Of a stretch of DNA of 39,583 nt, positions 7,688 to 15,774 are shown one piece after another. Each line of letters begins with the position of its first letter. Position 1 is the first letter of the stretch. The position numbers and the translations under genes were made by a program. The notes beneath the pieces are model-generated. The model saw only the letters and a program-made list of their open reading frames with translations, ran no database searches and was not told the DNA's origin. Source of the DNA: Kofleriaceae bacterium (GTDB lineage: Bacteria > Myxococcota_A > Polyangia > Haliangiales > Haliangiaceae); contig JANTGM010000051.1 in NCBI GenBank assembly GCA_024762925.1, positions 1-39,583 on the forward strand. Reading direction: 5' to 3'.

Positions 7688-10098
7688 ATCGACTCCCGAT
7701 TGGTTCCCACTGCATTCGGCGCCCAAGAGTTGGGATTGTGGCACTGAGAGCAACTTGAGTACGCTTGGTGGGCAGCATCTTTCCCTGCAGCCTCGGCCTT
7801 GTGACACCCGTAGCAGGTCGCCGAGAGGCCGCCGTAGTTGCCCTCTTGGTGGCAGTCGGCGCATGGCAAGGTGCGATGCAGTCCGGTGAGATTGCAACCA
7901 ACCTTGGAGTGATTGAAACGAGCTGGAGCAAACGACCACTGGTTGTGGCAAGTGCCGCACCGAGGTGAGAGCGAGTTTCCGTGGATATCGTCTTGTCGGT
8001 GGCAGTTGATGCACAAGTTGCCAGAGCCCGCAAGCCGTTGGTTGTTCACGTGGCAGCGATCGCAACTCTGCTGATCGTGCGCCCCTTTCAGATTGAAATC
8101 GCCAACATCATGCAGCGCGATGATGTCCGAGAAACTCTGAGTGGTGTGACAGGTCGCGCAGTTTGTTCCAAACTGGCCTTTGTGCACACGGGGTTCGGGG
8201 TGACACGCGCCACCTCCAAAGCAGTCCTTTGGCCTAGGCTTGAACGTGACGCTTGGATGACAGTCCGCACAGCGAACTGTTAGGTGTTTGCCGGTGAGCT
8301 TGTAGTCACTTTGCGAGTTGTGATCGAAGATGTTCTCGCCGGTCTCGAGGTGACAGTTCTCGCACTTAGTGCCCAGGCGTTTCTTGTGCACATCGTCCTT
8401 TGCGTGACAGCCAACGGCAGAGCAGTTGGTCGGCGTCTTCGCAAACTTGCGATTGGGGTGACACTGCACGCATTCCGGAACTCGGTTGTGCAGGCCGAGT
8501 AGTGGCCAGTCGGTGTCGTCGGTATGGTCAAAGCGTACGGCCTGCCAGATGCCCGGTTGGTGGCATTTATCGCACTCATCGCCGAGTCTGCCGAGGTGAA
8601 GCGAGTCGTCATGGCAGCGCACGCCACACTGCTTTGGCGTGCCATCGTATTCGTCGTTTACGTGGCACTTGACACAATCCACTTTGAGGTGGCCCTTGTC
8701 CAGCGGCCATGTTCCGCGAAAGCCATGGATGCCTTTGACGCCCTCCGCTCCCACGCGCTTGGAACCCTCGGTCTTGTGGCATTCCAAACAGGTCTGTACC
8801 CGCTTGCCATCTCGCATGACCTTCACGCTCTTCGGCTTGTCGGTGAAGTCGTTGTTGTGAACGTTCTTGTGTTCATGACAGCCCATGCACAGCTTGCCAT
8901 TGTTCGTCGACTTACTAACGTCTAAGAACTTATCTGGGCGCTTGCCAAGGTGGCACTTGCGGCAAGTTGCACTGGCGTGTTTTCCTCGAAGCGCAAACTT
9001 GGTGCGCTTGTCGTGCTTGAAGCGGTTGGGCTTCCAAGAAGATTCAGGGTGGCAGTACTGGCAAGCGGGTGGGCGCCCAAACTCCTTGAATCGTTCTTTG
9101 TGGGGGTTGTCGCTGGCATGGCAGGTGGCACATGCACGATCGGGCGCTTTCGAACCAAGCTTCTTGGTGTGGCATTTGTAGCAATTGACTTTGCTATGGG
9201 CCCCGCTCAGATCGAACTTGGTTCGAGCCTTGTGGTCGAACTTGTACTTCTTAAGAGAGCGGTCTTTGGGTGAGTGACACCAATCACAACTCTTGCGATC
9301 AAAGAGCATGTCTTTGTGGGGCGAGGCGTGACATCCCGAGTTGCCACAGTTACCCGGCTTTGCGCGCTTGAGGTTAAAGCGGGCCTTGGGGTGACACTTT
9401 GCGCAGGCCACATCAATGTGGGCGCCCTCTTGGGGAAACTCCGCGTGGCTCTTCTTGTTGTGGTCGAAGTCGAGTCGCGACTTAGGAGGCTTCCAGGAAA
9501 CCTCCGTATGGCAGCGCTCGCACTGCATAAGCGTCTTGCGATCAAAGCCGTGGGGCTGATCGCGCTTGTGGCAGCTTCCACAGAGCTTGTCTTCGCCAAG
9601 GTAGAGGCGACGACCTGCCTTGTTCTTCTTCTTGTGGCAATCCTTGCACTCAAGGACCTTGTGTTTGTCGCGAAGAGGCCAGCCTGCCAGTTTGTGATCG
9701 AAGCCCTTTTCCTGGCCCTTGACCGTTCGCCAACCCATCATGTCGAAGCTTCGGCCCTTGTGATCGAGGTGGCAGTCCTCGCAGTTCTTCCCCCTCACTT
9801 TGGAGGAGGCGTGGTAGCCCTTGCCGGATCGAATTCGCTTTTTCAGATCGTTGTGGTCGTGACAGTCGAGGCACTTGTTGCTGTCGATGCTCTTGCTGTC
9901 GTTGACGTGGCAATCGTTGCAGCTATCTTGGTTATCGAGAGCAGCGTGCTCTTTGGCCAGCGCGCCGGGGCTGGAAGAAAAGAAGTTACTCTGGGCCTGT
10001 GCCGAACGCTCTCCGACAAAGCACAGAAGCAAGGCAAGCAACCAAGCTTGGGCAACCGCGAAACGAGCAACGGTAAATCGAGTGCCAAAACGAGTCAT
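7678..10098 (-). CDS. 30-heme c-type cytochrome of ten triheme modules
   Basis: An 806-residue secreted protein with a Sec signal (basic N-region, hydrophobic core, RSAQA cleavage site). I count 30 heme-attachment motifs: 26 canonical CXXCH and four expanded ones, CX4CH (CGNSGCH, CSAVGCH), CX3CH (CGVRCH) and CX5CH (CFGGGACH). The motifs fall into ten tandem units of about 65-85 residues with three hemes each; the third heme is followed by F-x-H and by L-x-G-x-H segments that can supply distal histidines. It should be a fully bis-His, periplasmic or cell-surface electron carrier. The ATG at 10098 is chosen over an upstream TTG at 10110; it lies 15 bases after the stop of the FeS/cytochrome b gene, so the three genes form one operon. 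Whether it stays periplasmic or is exported is not visible. Confidence 0.93.
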   Translation of the reverse strand: MTRFGTRFTVARFAVAQAWLLALLLCFVGERSAQAQSNFFSSSPGALAKEHAALDNQDSCNDCHVNDSKSIDSNKCLDCHDHNDLKKRIRSGKGYHASSKVRGKNCEDCHLDHKGRSFDMMGWRTVKGQEKGFDHKLAGWPLRDKHKVLECKDCHKKKNKAGRRLYLGEDKLCGSCHKRDQPHGFDRKTLMQCERCHTEVSWKPPKSRLDFDHNKKSHAEFPQEGAHIDVACAKCHPKARFNLKRAKPGNCGNSGCHASPHKDMLFDRKSCDWCHSPKDRSLKKYKFDHKARTKFDLSGAHSKVNCYKCHTKKLGSKAPDRACATCHASDNPHKERFKEFGRPPACQYCHPESSWKPNRFKHDKRTKFALRGKHASATCRKCHLGKRPDKFLDVSKSTNNGKLCMGCHEHKNVHNNDFTDKPKSVKVMRDGKRVQTCLECHKTEGSKRVGAEGVKGIHGFRGTWPLDKGHLKVDCVKCHVNDEYDGTPKQCGVRCHDDSLHLGRLGDECDKCHQPGIWQAVRFDHTDDTDWPLLGLHNRVPECVQCHPNRKFAKTPTNCSAVGCHAKDDVHKKRLGTKCENCHLETGENIFDHNSQSDYKLTGKHLTVRCADCHPSVTFKPRPKDCFGGGACHPEPRVHKGQFGTNCATCHTTQSFSDIIALHDVGDFNLKGAHDQQSCDRCHVNNQRLAGSGNLCINCHRQDDIHGNSLSPRCGTCHNQWSFAPARFNHSKVGCNLTGLHRTLPCADCHQEGNYGGLSATCYGCHKAEAAGKDAAHQAYSSCSQCHNPNSWAPNAVGTNRESICR

Positions 10099-10113
10099 AA
10101 CAACAAGCAAATT

Positions 10114-12285
10114 TTACAACGACTTTGCAAAGGCCAGGTAAATATGAACCGCAGAGATTGCCGCCATAATGACGCTGAAGGGCACATGCACCTTTTTCCA
10201 CGAGTGCAATAGCAGCTGGGCGCGCGACGCAAGCACTTTGCGGCGATTAATAAGCATCATTCGCCCTGTGCGCCGTGCAAGCTCAGAGCAGGCCTCTTTA
10301 GAGATGCCACCGCCTGAGAACACCCGTTTGCGGTGCATCCACCGCCCTGGTCGTCGGAGGTCTTCGAGAATCACCCAAACAAATGAGCGAAGCATTCCCG
10401 CATTGGCAGCAATGTGCTCGGCAAGCTCTCTGTGCGGATTCAAGATGGCATCGCTCTCGGCGACCGCGTGGGGAAACTGTGCTCGCAGGCTTCGCATTGC
10501 GCGCTGGTGATCGAGTTCTTCGAGTTCGCGTCCATTGAGAAGATCGGGAACCTGCGTGTAGAGATAGCGGCCAATCACACCAGAGATGAAGACGATGATC
10601 ATGCTCCAAAAGGCCGCAGAGACCCAGTTGTCGAGCTTAAAGCCAGTGTGCAAGACAATGAAGGCAGGCCCCATCGTTCCCGACATCAAGTGAAAGTCGA
10701 ACCACATGGTATTGCTGGCGATCTTGCGGAAACTCTTCATGCGCCGAAGCGGCACGTAGAGGATGGCCAAGAGCATGAGCCCGGTTCCGACATAGCCACA
10801 ATTGACCGCGAGGTCTGTGCCTGCGCGGAAGCCCACCTTCATCTCGGCGATGACTGGTTCAAGACCTTCTGCGCGCAGCAGCACGTATTGAAGCGAGCTT
10901 GTTGGCCTGTACATGCGAAGCATGATTTCGGCCATGGCAAGGAAGAAGGCTGTGAGGGATATGCCCCACATGAGCACAGGAGCAAGCCGGTTGCGCTTGG
11001 TCTTTGCCATGCCTGCATCGCGCACCCCAATCCCCTCGGTAAAGGGCTCGATGGGAAGAATCTCGCGATGATCGAAATTCGAATCCATGTCCTGAACCAT
11101 CCCAGCAGCGGCCTGAGCCGCAGGCGAGCGCTCTTGGAATAATTCGTAGGCACTCACCTCGATGAGCGAGCCTGTAGGACACGCCGAGACGCAAGCTTGC
11201 GTGGAGTAGCTGTAGCAGTGATCGCACTTGTTCGCGATGCGACGAGCCCGTGCCACCCTGCCCTTGCCGGGACCAAAATTCAGTGAGCCATCCTCGTCGA
11301 GGCGGAGTTTGAAATCCTCACGATAGGTTGGGTTGCTCGAATCCGAGACGTCGACCATCTCAATCGATTCAAATGGGCAACTCTGTGCACAAAGCGTGCA
11401 GCCTACGCATGTCGATTCGTTGATGACGACTTCGCGAATCTCGGGATCAAATCGAATGGAGTCGTAATCACAAGGTGTGATGCAACGCTGATCGGTGCAG
11501 GTTCGGCACGAGAAGACGAAGTCAAGCATGCCCAGCTGATAGCCACCAAGGGTGAGCCGGCGTGCCCCGTAACGCTCTTCGCAGGCCTGCTCACACTGCT
11601 TGCAGTCGATGCAGGTATCGAGCTGCCGGACCCGAACCATTTCACCAGAGACGCTAATGCCATGGCGAATGAAGAAATCCAGAATCTCCTGCTTGACGCC
11701 CAGGATGTTGTGTAGGCGTTCACGCCCCACCTCAATGGCAAGCCGCAAGCGATCTTCAAAGAACGGAAACTGCACTGCCAACTCTGCAGACATTTCATGA
11801 GACATGGAAATGACCACGGTCGGCTCGACGGCGAAAAAGGCAACATCCCCCTGAGTCCCTTGAGCGAGAGAGGCAGAGTTGAAGAGGTCACCACGCATGA
11901 AGGTTGCGAGGTTCTTGCGGGCAACGCGAGAGAGTGGCGGCGGCTGCAAGGCAGAGAGGTCATTGCGCTCCTTCTCCGTCATCTGCTCAAACTCGATTTG
12001 CGCCTGCTTGCGCTCGGCAATCTTGTTCGGATCGAACACAGCGACCGCGACCTGTCCCGAGGCAACCATCATGATTCGCGGACCGATTTGCGGCGTGGCA
12101 ACGTCCTGGGGGTCGGCGACAAAGACATCGCGATCAAAGACTTGCCGAGTCACGCCCCCAAGAACCACCGCCCGCCAAAGGGACTCGTTCGGAATTCCGT
12201 CGAAGACGGGCATCTGCCGCAGATCACGATAGGCCTGCTGTGTCTCTGGCGAGTTCTCGCCTGGATTGCCCTGGGGTTGATTCAT
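10114..12285 (-). CDS. Fusion of CNB-like, 4x[4Fe-4S] ferredoxin and di-heme b membrane domains
   Basis: A 723-residue inner-membrane protein. Residues about 20-200 resemble a cyclic-nucleotide-binding fold (PVFDGIPNESLWRAVV, MMVASGQVAVAVF). Next come four ferredoxin-type cysteine sets: 225/228/231/235, 260/263/268/272, 293/296/299/303 and 354/357/365/369, the pattern of DmsB/HybA-like electron-transfer subunits. The C-terminus has about five membrane helices (435-456, 490-513, 530-548, 554-575, 690-720). His532/His546 and His700/His714 are each 14 residues apart, as expected for two stacked b hemes held between two helices in ferric-reductase/NOX-like domains. Electrons could pass from a cytoplasmic donor via the FeS chain and b hemes to the 30-heme cytochrome encoded next, or in reverse. 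The start is uncertain (12285 chosen; in-frame 12345 and 12366 upstream). Confidence 0.85.
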   Translation of the reverse strand: MNQPQGNPGENSPETQQAYRDLRQMPVFDGIPNESLWRAVVLGGVTRQVFDRDVFVADPQDVATPQIGPRIMMVASGQVAVAVFDPNKIAERKQAQIEFEQMTEKERNDLSALQPPPLSRVARKNLATFMRGDLFNSASLAQGTQGDVAFFAVEPTVVISMSHEMSAELAVQFPFFEDRLRLAIEVGRERLHNILGVKQEILDFFIRHGISVSGEMVRVRQLDTCIDCKQCEQACEERYGARRLTLGGYQLGMLDFVFSCRTCTDQRCITPCDYDSIRFDPEIREVVINESTCVGCTLCAQSCPFESIEMVDVSDSSNPTYREDFKLRLDEDGSLNFGPGKGRVARARRIANKCDHCYSYSTQACVSACPTGSLIEVSAYELFQERSPAAQAAAGMVQDMDSNFDHREILPIEPFTEGIGVRDAGMAKTKRNRLAPVLMWGISLTAFFLAMAEIMLRMYRPTSSLQYVLLRAEGLEPVIAEMKVGFRAGTDLAVNCGYVGTGLMLLAILYVPLRRMKSFRKIASNTMWFDFHLMSGTMGPAFIVLHTGFKLDNWVSAAFWSMIIVFISGVIGRYLYTQVPDLLNGRELEELDHQRAMRSLRAQFPHAVAESDAILNPHRELAEHIAANAGMLRSFVWVILEDLRRPGRWMHRKRVFSGGGISKEACSELARRTGRMMLINRRKVLASRAQLLLHSWKKVHVPFSVIMAAISAVHIYLAFAKSL

Positions 12286-12333
12286 CAAGTTTTGAGACCG
12301 CTGAGAGTATCTGCTGACGGCTTGCGCCTGGCT

Positions 12334-12350
12334 GCACCAACGCATGGTGC
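12334..12350. promoter_or_regulatory. Inverted repeat in divergent intergenic region
   Basis: A perfect 6-bp inverted repeat, GCACCA-ACGCA-TGGTGC, lies between the divergent redox operon (start 12285) and the plus-strand gene starting at 12464. Its position would suit an operator or regulator site. No convincing -35/-10 pair could be placed on either strand, so function is a guess. Confidence 0.25.
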
Positions 12351-12463
12351 GGTATGCTGCGAGCACGTCGTACGCTCGGCGACAGTTTCGGCCGAATTAC
12401 TCTTGCTTTCAAGATGTTAAGCCGGTTTCTAGGCGCAATCAACGAATCCGTTCTGAGACCATC

Positions 12464-12988
12464 GTGAAGCGAATTTGGCCCCACCTCCTCTTGCCCACCC
12501 TTGTTCCGCTGTTGGGATTTGGAAATATGGCAAATGCCAAAGAAACAAACTCTTTCGTGGCGCCACCCCAAAGTGAGGTTCATTTGGCGATTGGCCCTGT
12601 GATGGCCGGAATTGCGCGCAGTGAAGGCTGGGATACCCAGGTAGGTGGCGAATTGCATCTCGTTCGTCTCAACCCCTCAGATCGACTTGCTGCGATCGGC
12701 GAGGCATTTGGAGCACTCACGTTTGCTAGCGATGAGACAATTCGCCTCTACCTCGACTCATACGTTGGGCTCAAAGTCACCGCAGATCTCACGGTTGGGG
12801 TGGCATTGGCTCCCGTGATCGATCTCCATCCAAATCGGCGATCGATCTTTGGGGCACAAGCAACAGCCTGGTTGCACGCGGGCATTGCCCCCTATGTCTC
12901 GGCCTCGCGCATGTGGGGCTTGGGTGCTTCCAACAAGGCCGAGTTCTCGATTGGCCTGCGTATCCCCTTCTCAGTTGCCAACTTCTAG
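12464..12988 (+). CDS. Small exported barrel-like hypothetical protein
   Basis: A 174-residue protein beginning at a GTG codon that places a good signal peptide at the N-terminus (VKRIWPHLLLPTLVPLLGFG, cleavage after ANA). The open frame extends about 40 codons further upstream but that part is Arg-rich and not signal-like. The mature part alternates polar and hydrophobic residues (SEVHLAIGPVMAGIA, YLDSYVGLKVTADLTVGVAL, AEFSIGLRIPFSVANF) and ends in Phe, as small outer-membrane beta-barrels do. It is divergent from the redox operon and precedes the receiver-XRE regulator by 124 bases. A link to the redox cluster is possible but not demonstrated. I do not recognise the family. Confidence 0.65.
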   Translation: MKRIWPHLLLPTLVPLLGFGNMANAKETNSFVAPPQSEVHLAIGPVMAGIARSEGWDTQVGGELHLVRLNPSDRLAAIGEAFGALTFASDETIRLYLDSYVGLKVTADLTVGVALAPVIDLHPNRRSIFGAQATAWLHAGIAPYVSASRMWGLGASNKAEFSIGLRIPFSVANF

Positions 12989-13036
12989 TGCCCAAGAGCC
13001 GGCATGTTGCAAAAAATAGCACCGAGTCATCGCCAG

Positions 13037-13054
13037 CTGCACCCCCTTGTGCAG
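13037..13054. promoter_or_regulatory. Inverted repeat upstream of the receiver-XRE gene
   Basis: A perfect 6-bp inverted repeat, CTGCAC-CCCCTT-GTGCAG, sits about 60 bases before the start of the regulator gene. XRE-type regulators often bind such dyads near their own promoter, so autoregulation is a reasonable but untested guess. There is no T-run after it, so it is unlikely to be a terminator for the preceding gene. Confidence 0.3.
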
Positions 13055-13112
13055 AGTGCTAGTATTTGCCTTTCGCATTTGCCGGTGAGAGGCGGACCAT
13101 GAAGGGGGAGCA

Positions 13113-13709
13113 ATGCCACAACTAAGTATTCTCGTCGTCGACGATGACCAAGAAGTTCGTGAATTCCTTAAGGACTTTCTTGAGGGAGAAGGGTATGCCG
13201 TCTCGCTTTTGAGCGACCCAACGGAAGCTGTCACATCGTTGAAAGCGAACCAGTATCACCTTGTCATCCTTGATCTCATGATGCCCAAGCTCTCTGGGAT
13301 CGATCTCTTGGCGCAGATCCGACAGATAGACGATGACGTCGCAATCATCATTCTCACGGGGCATCCAAGTCTCGAGACCGCGACCACTTCGATTGAGTTG
13401 GAGGTTTCCGCCTACATTCGCAAGCCATTCGCGCCTCAGGAGTTCCGCGAAGCAATTGAGCGGATTGCAAAGAAGAAAGGGCTGCATCTCTCACGAGAGG
13501 AAGAGCTGCACTCCACGATTGGTCGCACGATTCGCGAACTGCGAAAAGAGCGTAGCCTCACGCTCAAACAAATGTCGCGCCGCACGGATCTCAGTGTATC
13601 GCTACTCTCGCAGATCGAGCGAGCTGAATCGTCTGCGTCGGTTTCATCGCTGTTCAAGGTATCGACCGCCCTAGATGTGAGCATCACAGAACTATTCGGA
13701 AGCTACTAG
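13113..13709 (+). CDS. Response regulator with C-terminal XRE-family HTH output
   Basis: A 198-residue DNA-binding response regulator. The receiver domain (about 3-122) has the acidic pair Asp10/Asp11, phospho-acceptor Asp54 in VILDLMMP, Thr in IILTGHPS and Lys in YIRKPF. Residues about 136-198 form an XRE/Cro-CI helix-turn-helix (IGRTIRELRKERSLTLKQMS, RTDLSVSLLSQIERAESSAS), ending with the typical LDVSITELF segment. Receiver-XRE fusions are uncommon compared with OmpR, NarL or NtrC outputs. A strong ribosome site, GGGGGAG, lies just before the ATG. No partner histidine kinase is next to it, so it is an orphan. Its TAG stop overlaps the stop of rpe on the other strand within a CTAG palindrome, so the two genes converge with no spacer. 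Confidence 0.9.
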   Translation: MPQLSILVVDDDQEVREFLKDFLEGEGYAVSLLSDPTEAVTSLKANQYHLVILDLMMPKLSGIDLLAQIRQIDDDVAIIILTGHPSLETATTSIELEVSAYIRKPFAPQEFREAIERIAKKKGLHLSREEELHSTIGRTIRELRKERSLTLKQMSRRTDLSVSLLSQIERAESSASVSSLFKVSTALDVSITELFGSY

Positions 13710-14383
13710 GGACGCGCAGCCTGTTCGGCTCGTTCACGCATGGTTGCAATGGTCTTGGACCAGTCATCGCTCTTGAAGATTCCACTGCCAGAGACAATGA
13801 CGTTGGCGCCTGCGCTCGCAACACGATGAACGTTGTCGACTTTGATACCGCCATCCACCTCGATATCTAGCTCCAAGCCCCTCGATACTGCTCGCTCTCG
13901 CAGTCGCTCGATCTTTGGCAGGCACAACTCGATGAAGCTCTGGCCGCCGAACCCTGGATTCACGGTCATGATGAGCACCATGTCCAAGTCTTCAAGGACA
14001 CAGTCCACTGCATCAATGCTAGTGGCAGGGTTGAGTGCCACGGAAGCACGTGCACCCTGCGTTTTTATCTTCTGGATTGTGCCGTGGAGGTGAGTCACAG
14101 CTTCGGCATGCACGCTCACGATGTCGGCGCCCGCCACAATGTAGTCCTCTAGGTAAAGTTCTGCATTGCGAATCATGAGATGCACATCGAGGGGAATCCT
14201 GCTCGCGGCCTTGGCGGCTTTCACAATCATCGGCCCGATGGTGAGATTGGGAACAAAGTGTCCATCCATCACATCGACATGCAAGAGGTCCGCGCCAGCA
14301 TTGGACATGGCTTCAATGTCCGCGGCCAGTCGGCCAAAGTCGGCAGATAGAATCGAAGGAGCAATCTGAATCGAAGACGTCAC
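13706..14383 (-). CDS. rpe: Ribulose-phosphate 3-epimerase
   Basis: A 225-residue TIM-barrel enzyme interconverting ribulose 5-phosphate and xylulose 5-phosphate in the pentose phosphate pathway. The family signature runs through the protein: IAPSILSADF at the start, LHVDVMDGHFVPN with metal/catalytic Asp and His, LDVHLMI, MTVNPGFGGQSF and the second catalytic Asp in DIEVDGGI, then NVIVSGSGIF for phosphate binding. The GTG at 14383 gives the usual family length; an upstream extension to 14479 has no family similarity. It is the last gene of the priA-fmt-rsmB-rpe cluster, 38 bases after rsmB. It converges with the receiver-XRE gene and shares stop-codon bases with it. Confidence 0.95.
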   Translation of the reverse strand: MTSSIQIAPSILSADFGRLAADIEAMSNAGADLLHVDVMDGHFVPNLTIGPMIVKAAKAASRIPLDVHLMIRNAELYLEDYIVAGADIVSVHAEAVTHLHGTIQKIKTQGARASVALNPATSIDAVDCVLEDLDMVLIMTVNPGFGGQSFIELCLPKIERLRERAVSRGLELDIEVDGGIKVDNVHRVASAGANVIVSGSGIFKSDDWSKTIATMRERAEQAARP

Positions 14384-14421
14384 GGAGCCGACGCTAGCAT
14401 GGCCACATGGCTCCGAGGTTC

Positions 14422-15774
14422 CTAGCGTCGGCGCATTCGAGCAGCGTAAAAGGCGTCCTGAGAGCTCTTGTGGGGCCATGAGGAGAAGGTCCCATCCTCG
14501 GATAGAAGCGAAGACCAGTCAGGATCGCTTTCGGACTTGGACGTTGGTGGCGCCATCTCAAACTCGGGGTGGCGAGCGAGAAAGTCGGCAATCTGCTCTG
14601 GACCTTCGGCACTCGTAAAGGTGCAAACGCTGTAGAGCAAGATGCCTCCGGGTTTTAGGCAGCGAGCCACAGCGTCGAGGAGACGCGATTGCAGCGCCAC
14701 GATCTCAACAATCTGTGGGCGCTTGTCGGGCCCCCACTTGGCTTCAGGATGTCGCCGCAACACACCCAATCCGCTGCATGGAGCGTCGAGCATGACCAAA
14801 TCGTAATCCGGGGCGAGCTTGGCATCTTCGCGCGTGGCGTCGGCAACCAGTGGCGAAACGCCTTCGAGCCCGAGGCGCTTCACCGAGTCGTGCAACAGGC
14901 CAATCTTTCTCTTGCTCAAGTCCACAGCATCGATATGTAGCGAGAGGGGCAACTCGGCGAGGTGCGTGGTCTTGCCGCCAACGCCTGCACAAGCGTCGAG
15001 AACGCGCCAACCTTGCTCAGCTTCTGCCATAGCACCAATGAGCTGCGCTGCCTGATCTTGTACAGTCCAAAGGCCTTCAGAAAAACTCTGAGAGTGCTCT
15101 GGAGAACCGAGACCGGCAACGTCGATTGCCCAGGGGTATACGCTAGACAAGGAACAGCGGGCGCCCTCGCCTTGCTCAAGACGTTCGATCAAATCCTCTA
15201 CCGTGGTGCGCCGGCGGTTCACGCGCAAGCTCAGCGGCGCAACCTCCTGCATGCCGGCAGCAACGTCTGGGAACTGGTCCTCGCCAACCCGATCGAGCAG
15301 CAAATCCGCGAGCCACTCGGGAAGGGAGTTTCGCTCCATGACACTCGCCTTGTCTGAGCCTTGGGAAAGCTCCGGTTCGCCTTCTCGGCCAAGCTTGCGC
15401 AACAGTCCGTTGGCGAAACCTCCAAGCTTCGGCCCTCCGACTCGCCGCACCTCGGTAACGGCATCATCCACAGCGGCGTGGTCTGGAATTCGCTCGAGGA
15501 AGAGCAGCTGATAGGCGGCAACACGCAATGCCAGCAGCGCGGCAGGTGGCAGCTTGCTGAGCCCTTTGTGAGCGTATGAAGCGAGCGCCCGATCGAGCCG
15601 ACTCCGATGTCGGAGAACTCCATAGGTAATTTCCGTAGCCAGGCGACGGTCCTTTTCCCCCAGACGGGAGCGCTGCATCTCCGCGGAGAGTGCGAGCGTT
15701 GCGTACGACCCGGCCTCAACGCGGGCAAGTACTCTCCGTGCAACCACTCGCGCCGAAGGTCCTTGCGCGCTCAT
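14422..15774 (-). CDS. rsmB: 16S rRNA m5C967 methyltransferase RsmB
   Basis: A 450-residue RNA cytosine-5 methyltransferase (Sun/Fmu family). Residues about 5-130 form the NusB-like RNA-binding domain (ARVVARRVLARVEAGSYA, EITYGVLRHRSRLDRAL). The Rossmann SAM-binding domain follows, with VLDACAGVGGKTTHLA, the catalytic-loop Cys in MLDAPCSGLGVLRRHPE and the nucleophile region LLYSVCTFTSAEG. It methylates 16S rRNA at the position equivalent to C967. Its ATG overlaps the fmt stop as ATGA, showing translational coupling with fmt, an arrangement common in bacteria. Length and motifs are ordinary. Confidence 0.95.
   Translation of the reverse strand: MSAQGPSARVVARRVLARVEAGSYATLALSAEMQRSRLGEKDRRLATEITYGVLRHRSRLDRALASYAHKGLSKLPPAALLALRVAAYQLLFLERIPDHAAVDDAVTEVRRVGGPKLGGFANGLLRKLGREGEPELSQGSDKASVMERNSLPEWLADLLLDRVGEDQFPDVAAGMQEVAPLSLRVNRRRTTVEDLIERLEQGEGARCSLSSVYPWAIDVAGLGSPEHSQSFSEGLWTVQDQAAQLIGAMAEAEQGWRVLDACAGVGGKTTHLAELPLSLHIDAVDLSKRKIGLLHDSVKRLGLEGVSPLVADATREDAKLAPDYDLVMLDAPCSGLGVLRRHPEAKWGPDKRPQIVEIVALQSRLLDAVARCLKPGGILLYSVCTFTSAEGPEQIADFLARHPEFEMAPPTSKSESDPDWSSLLSEDGTFSSWPHKSSQDAFYAARMRRR

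Noticed and set aside
7750-9900. Repeated short motifs at DNA level that could suggest a repeat array or CRISPR
   Set aside because: The repetition is codon-level and comes from 30 CXXCH motifs; spacing is variable and there are no identical direct repeats.
9274-10212. Plus-strand open frame of 312 codons with hydrophobic translation
   Set aside because: It is the mirror of the Lys/Cys/His-rich cytochrome gene; the translation is Leu/Val-rich noise without motifs.
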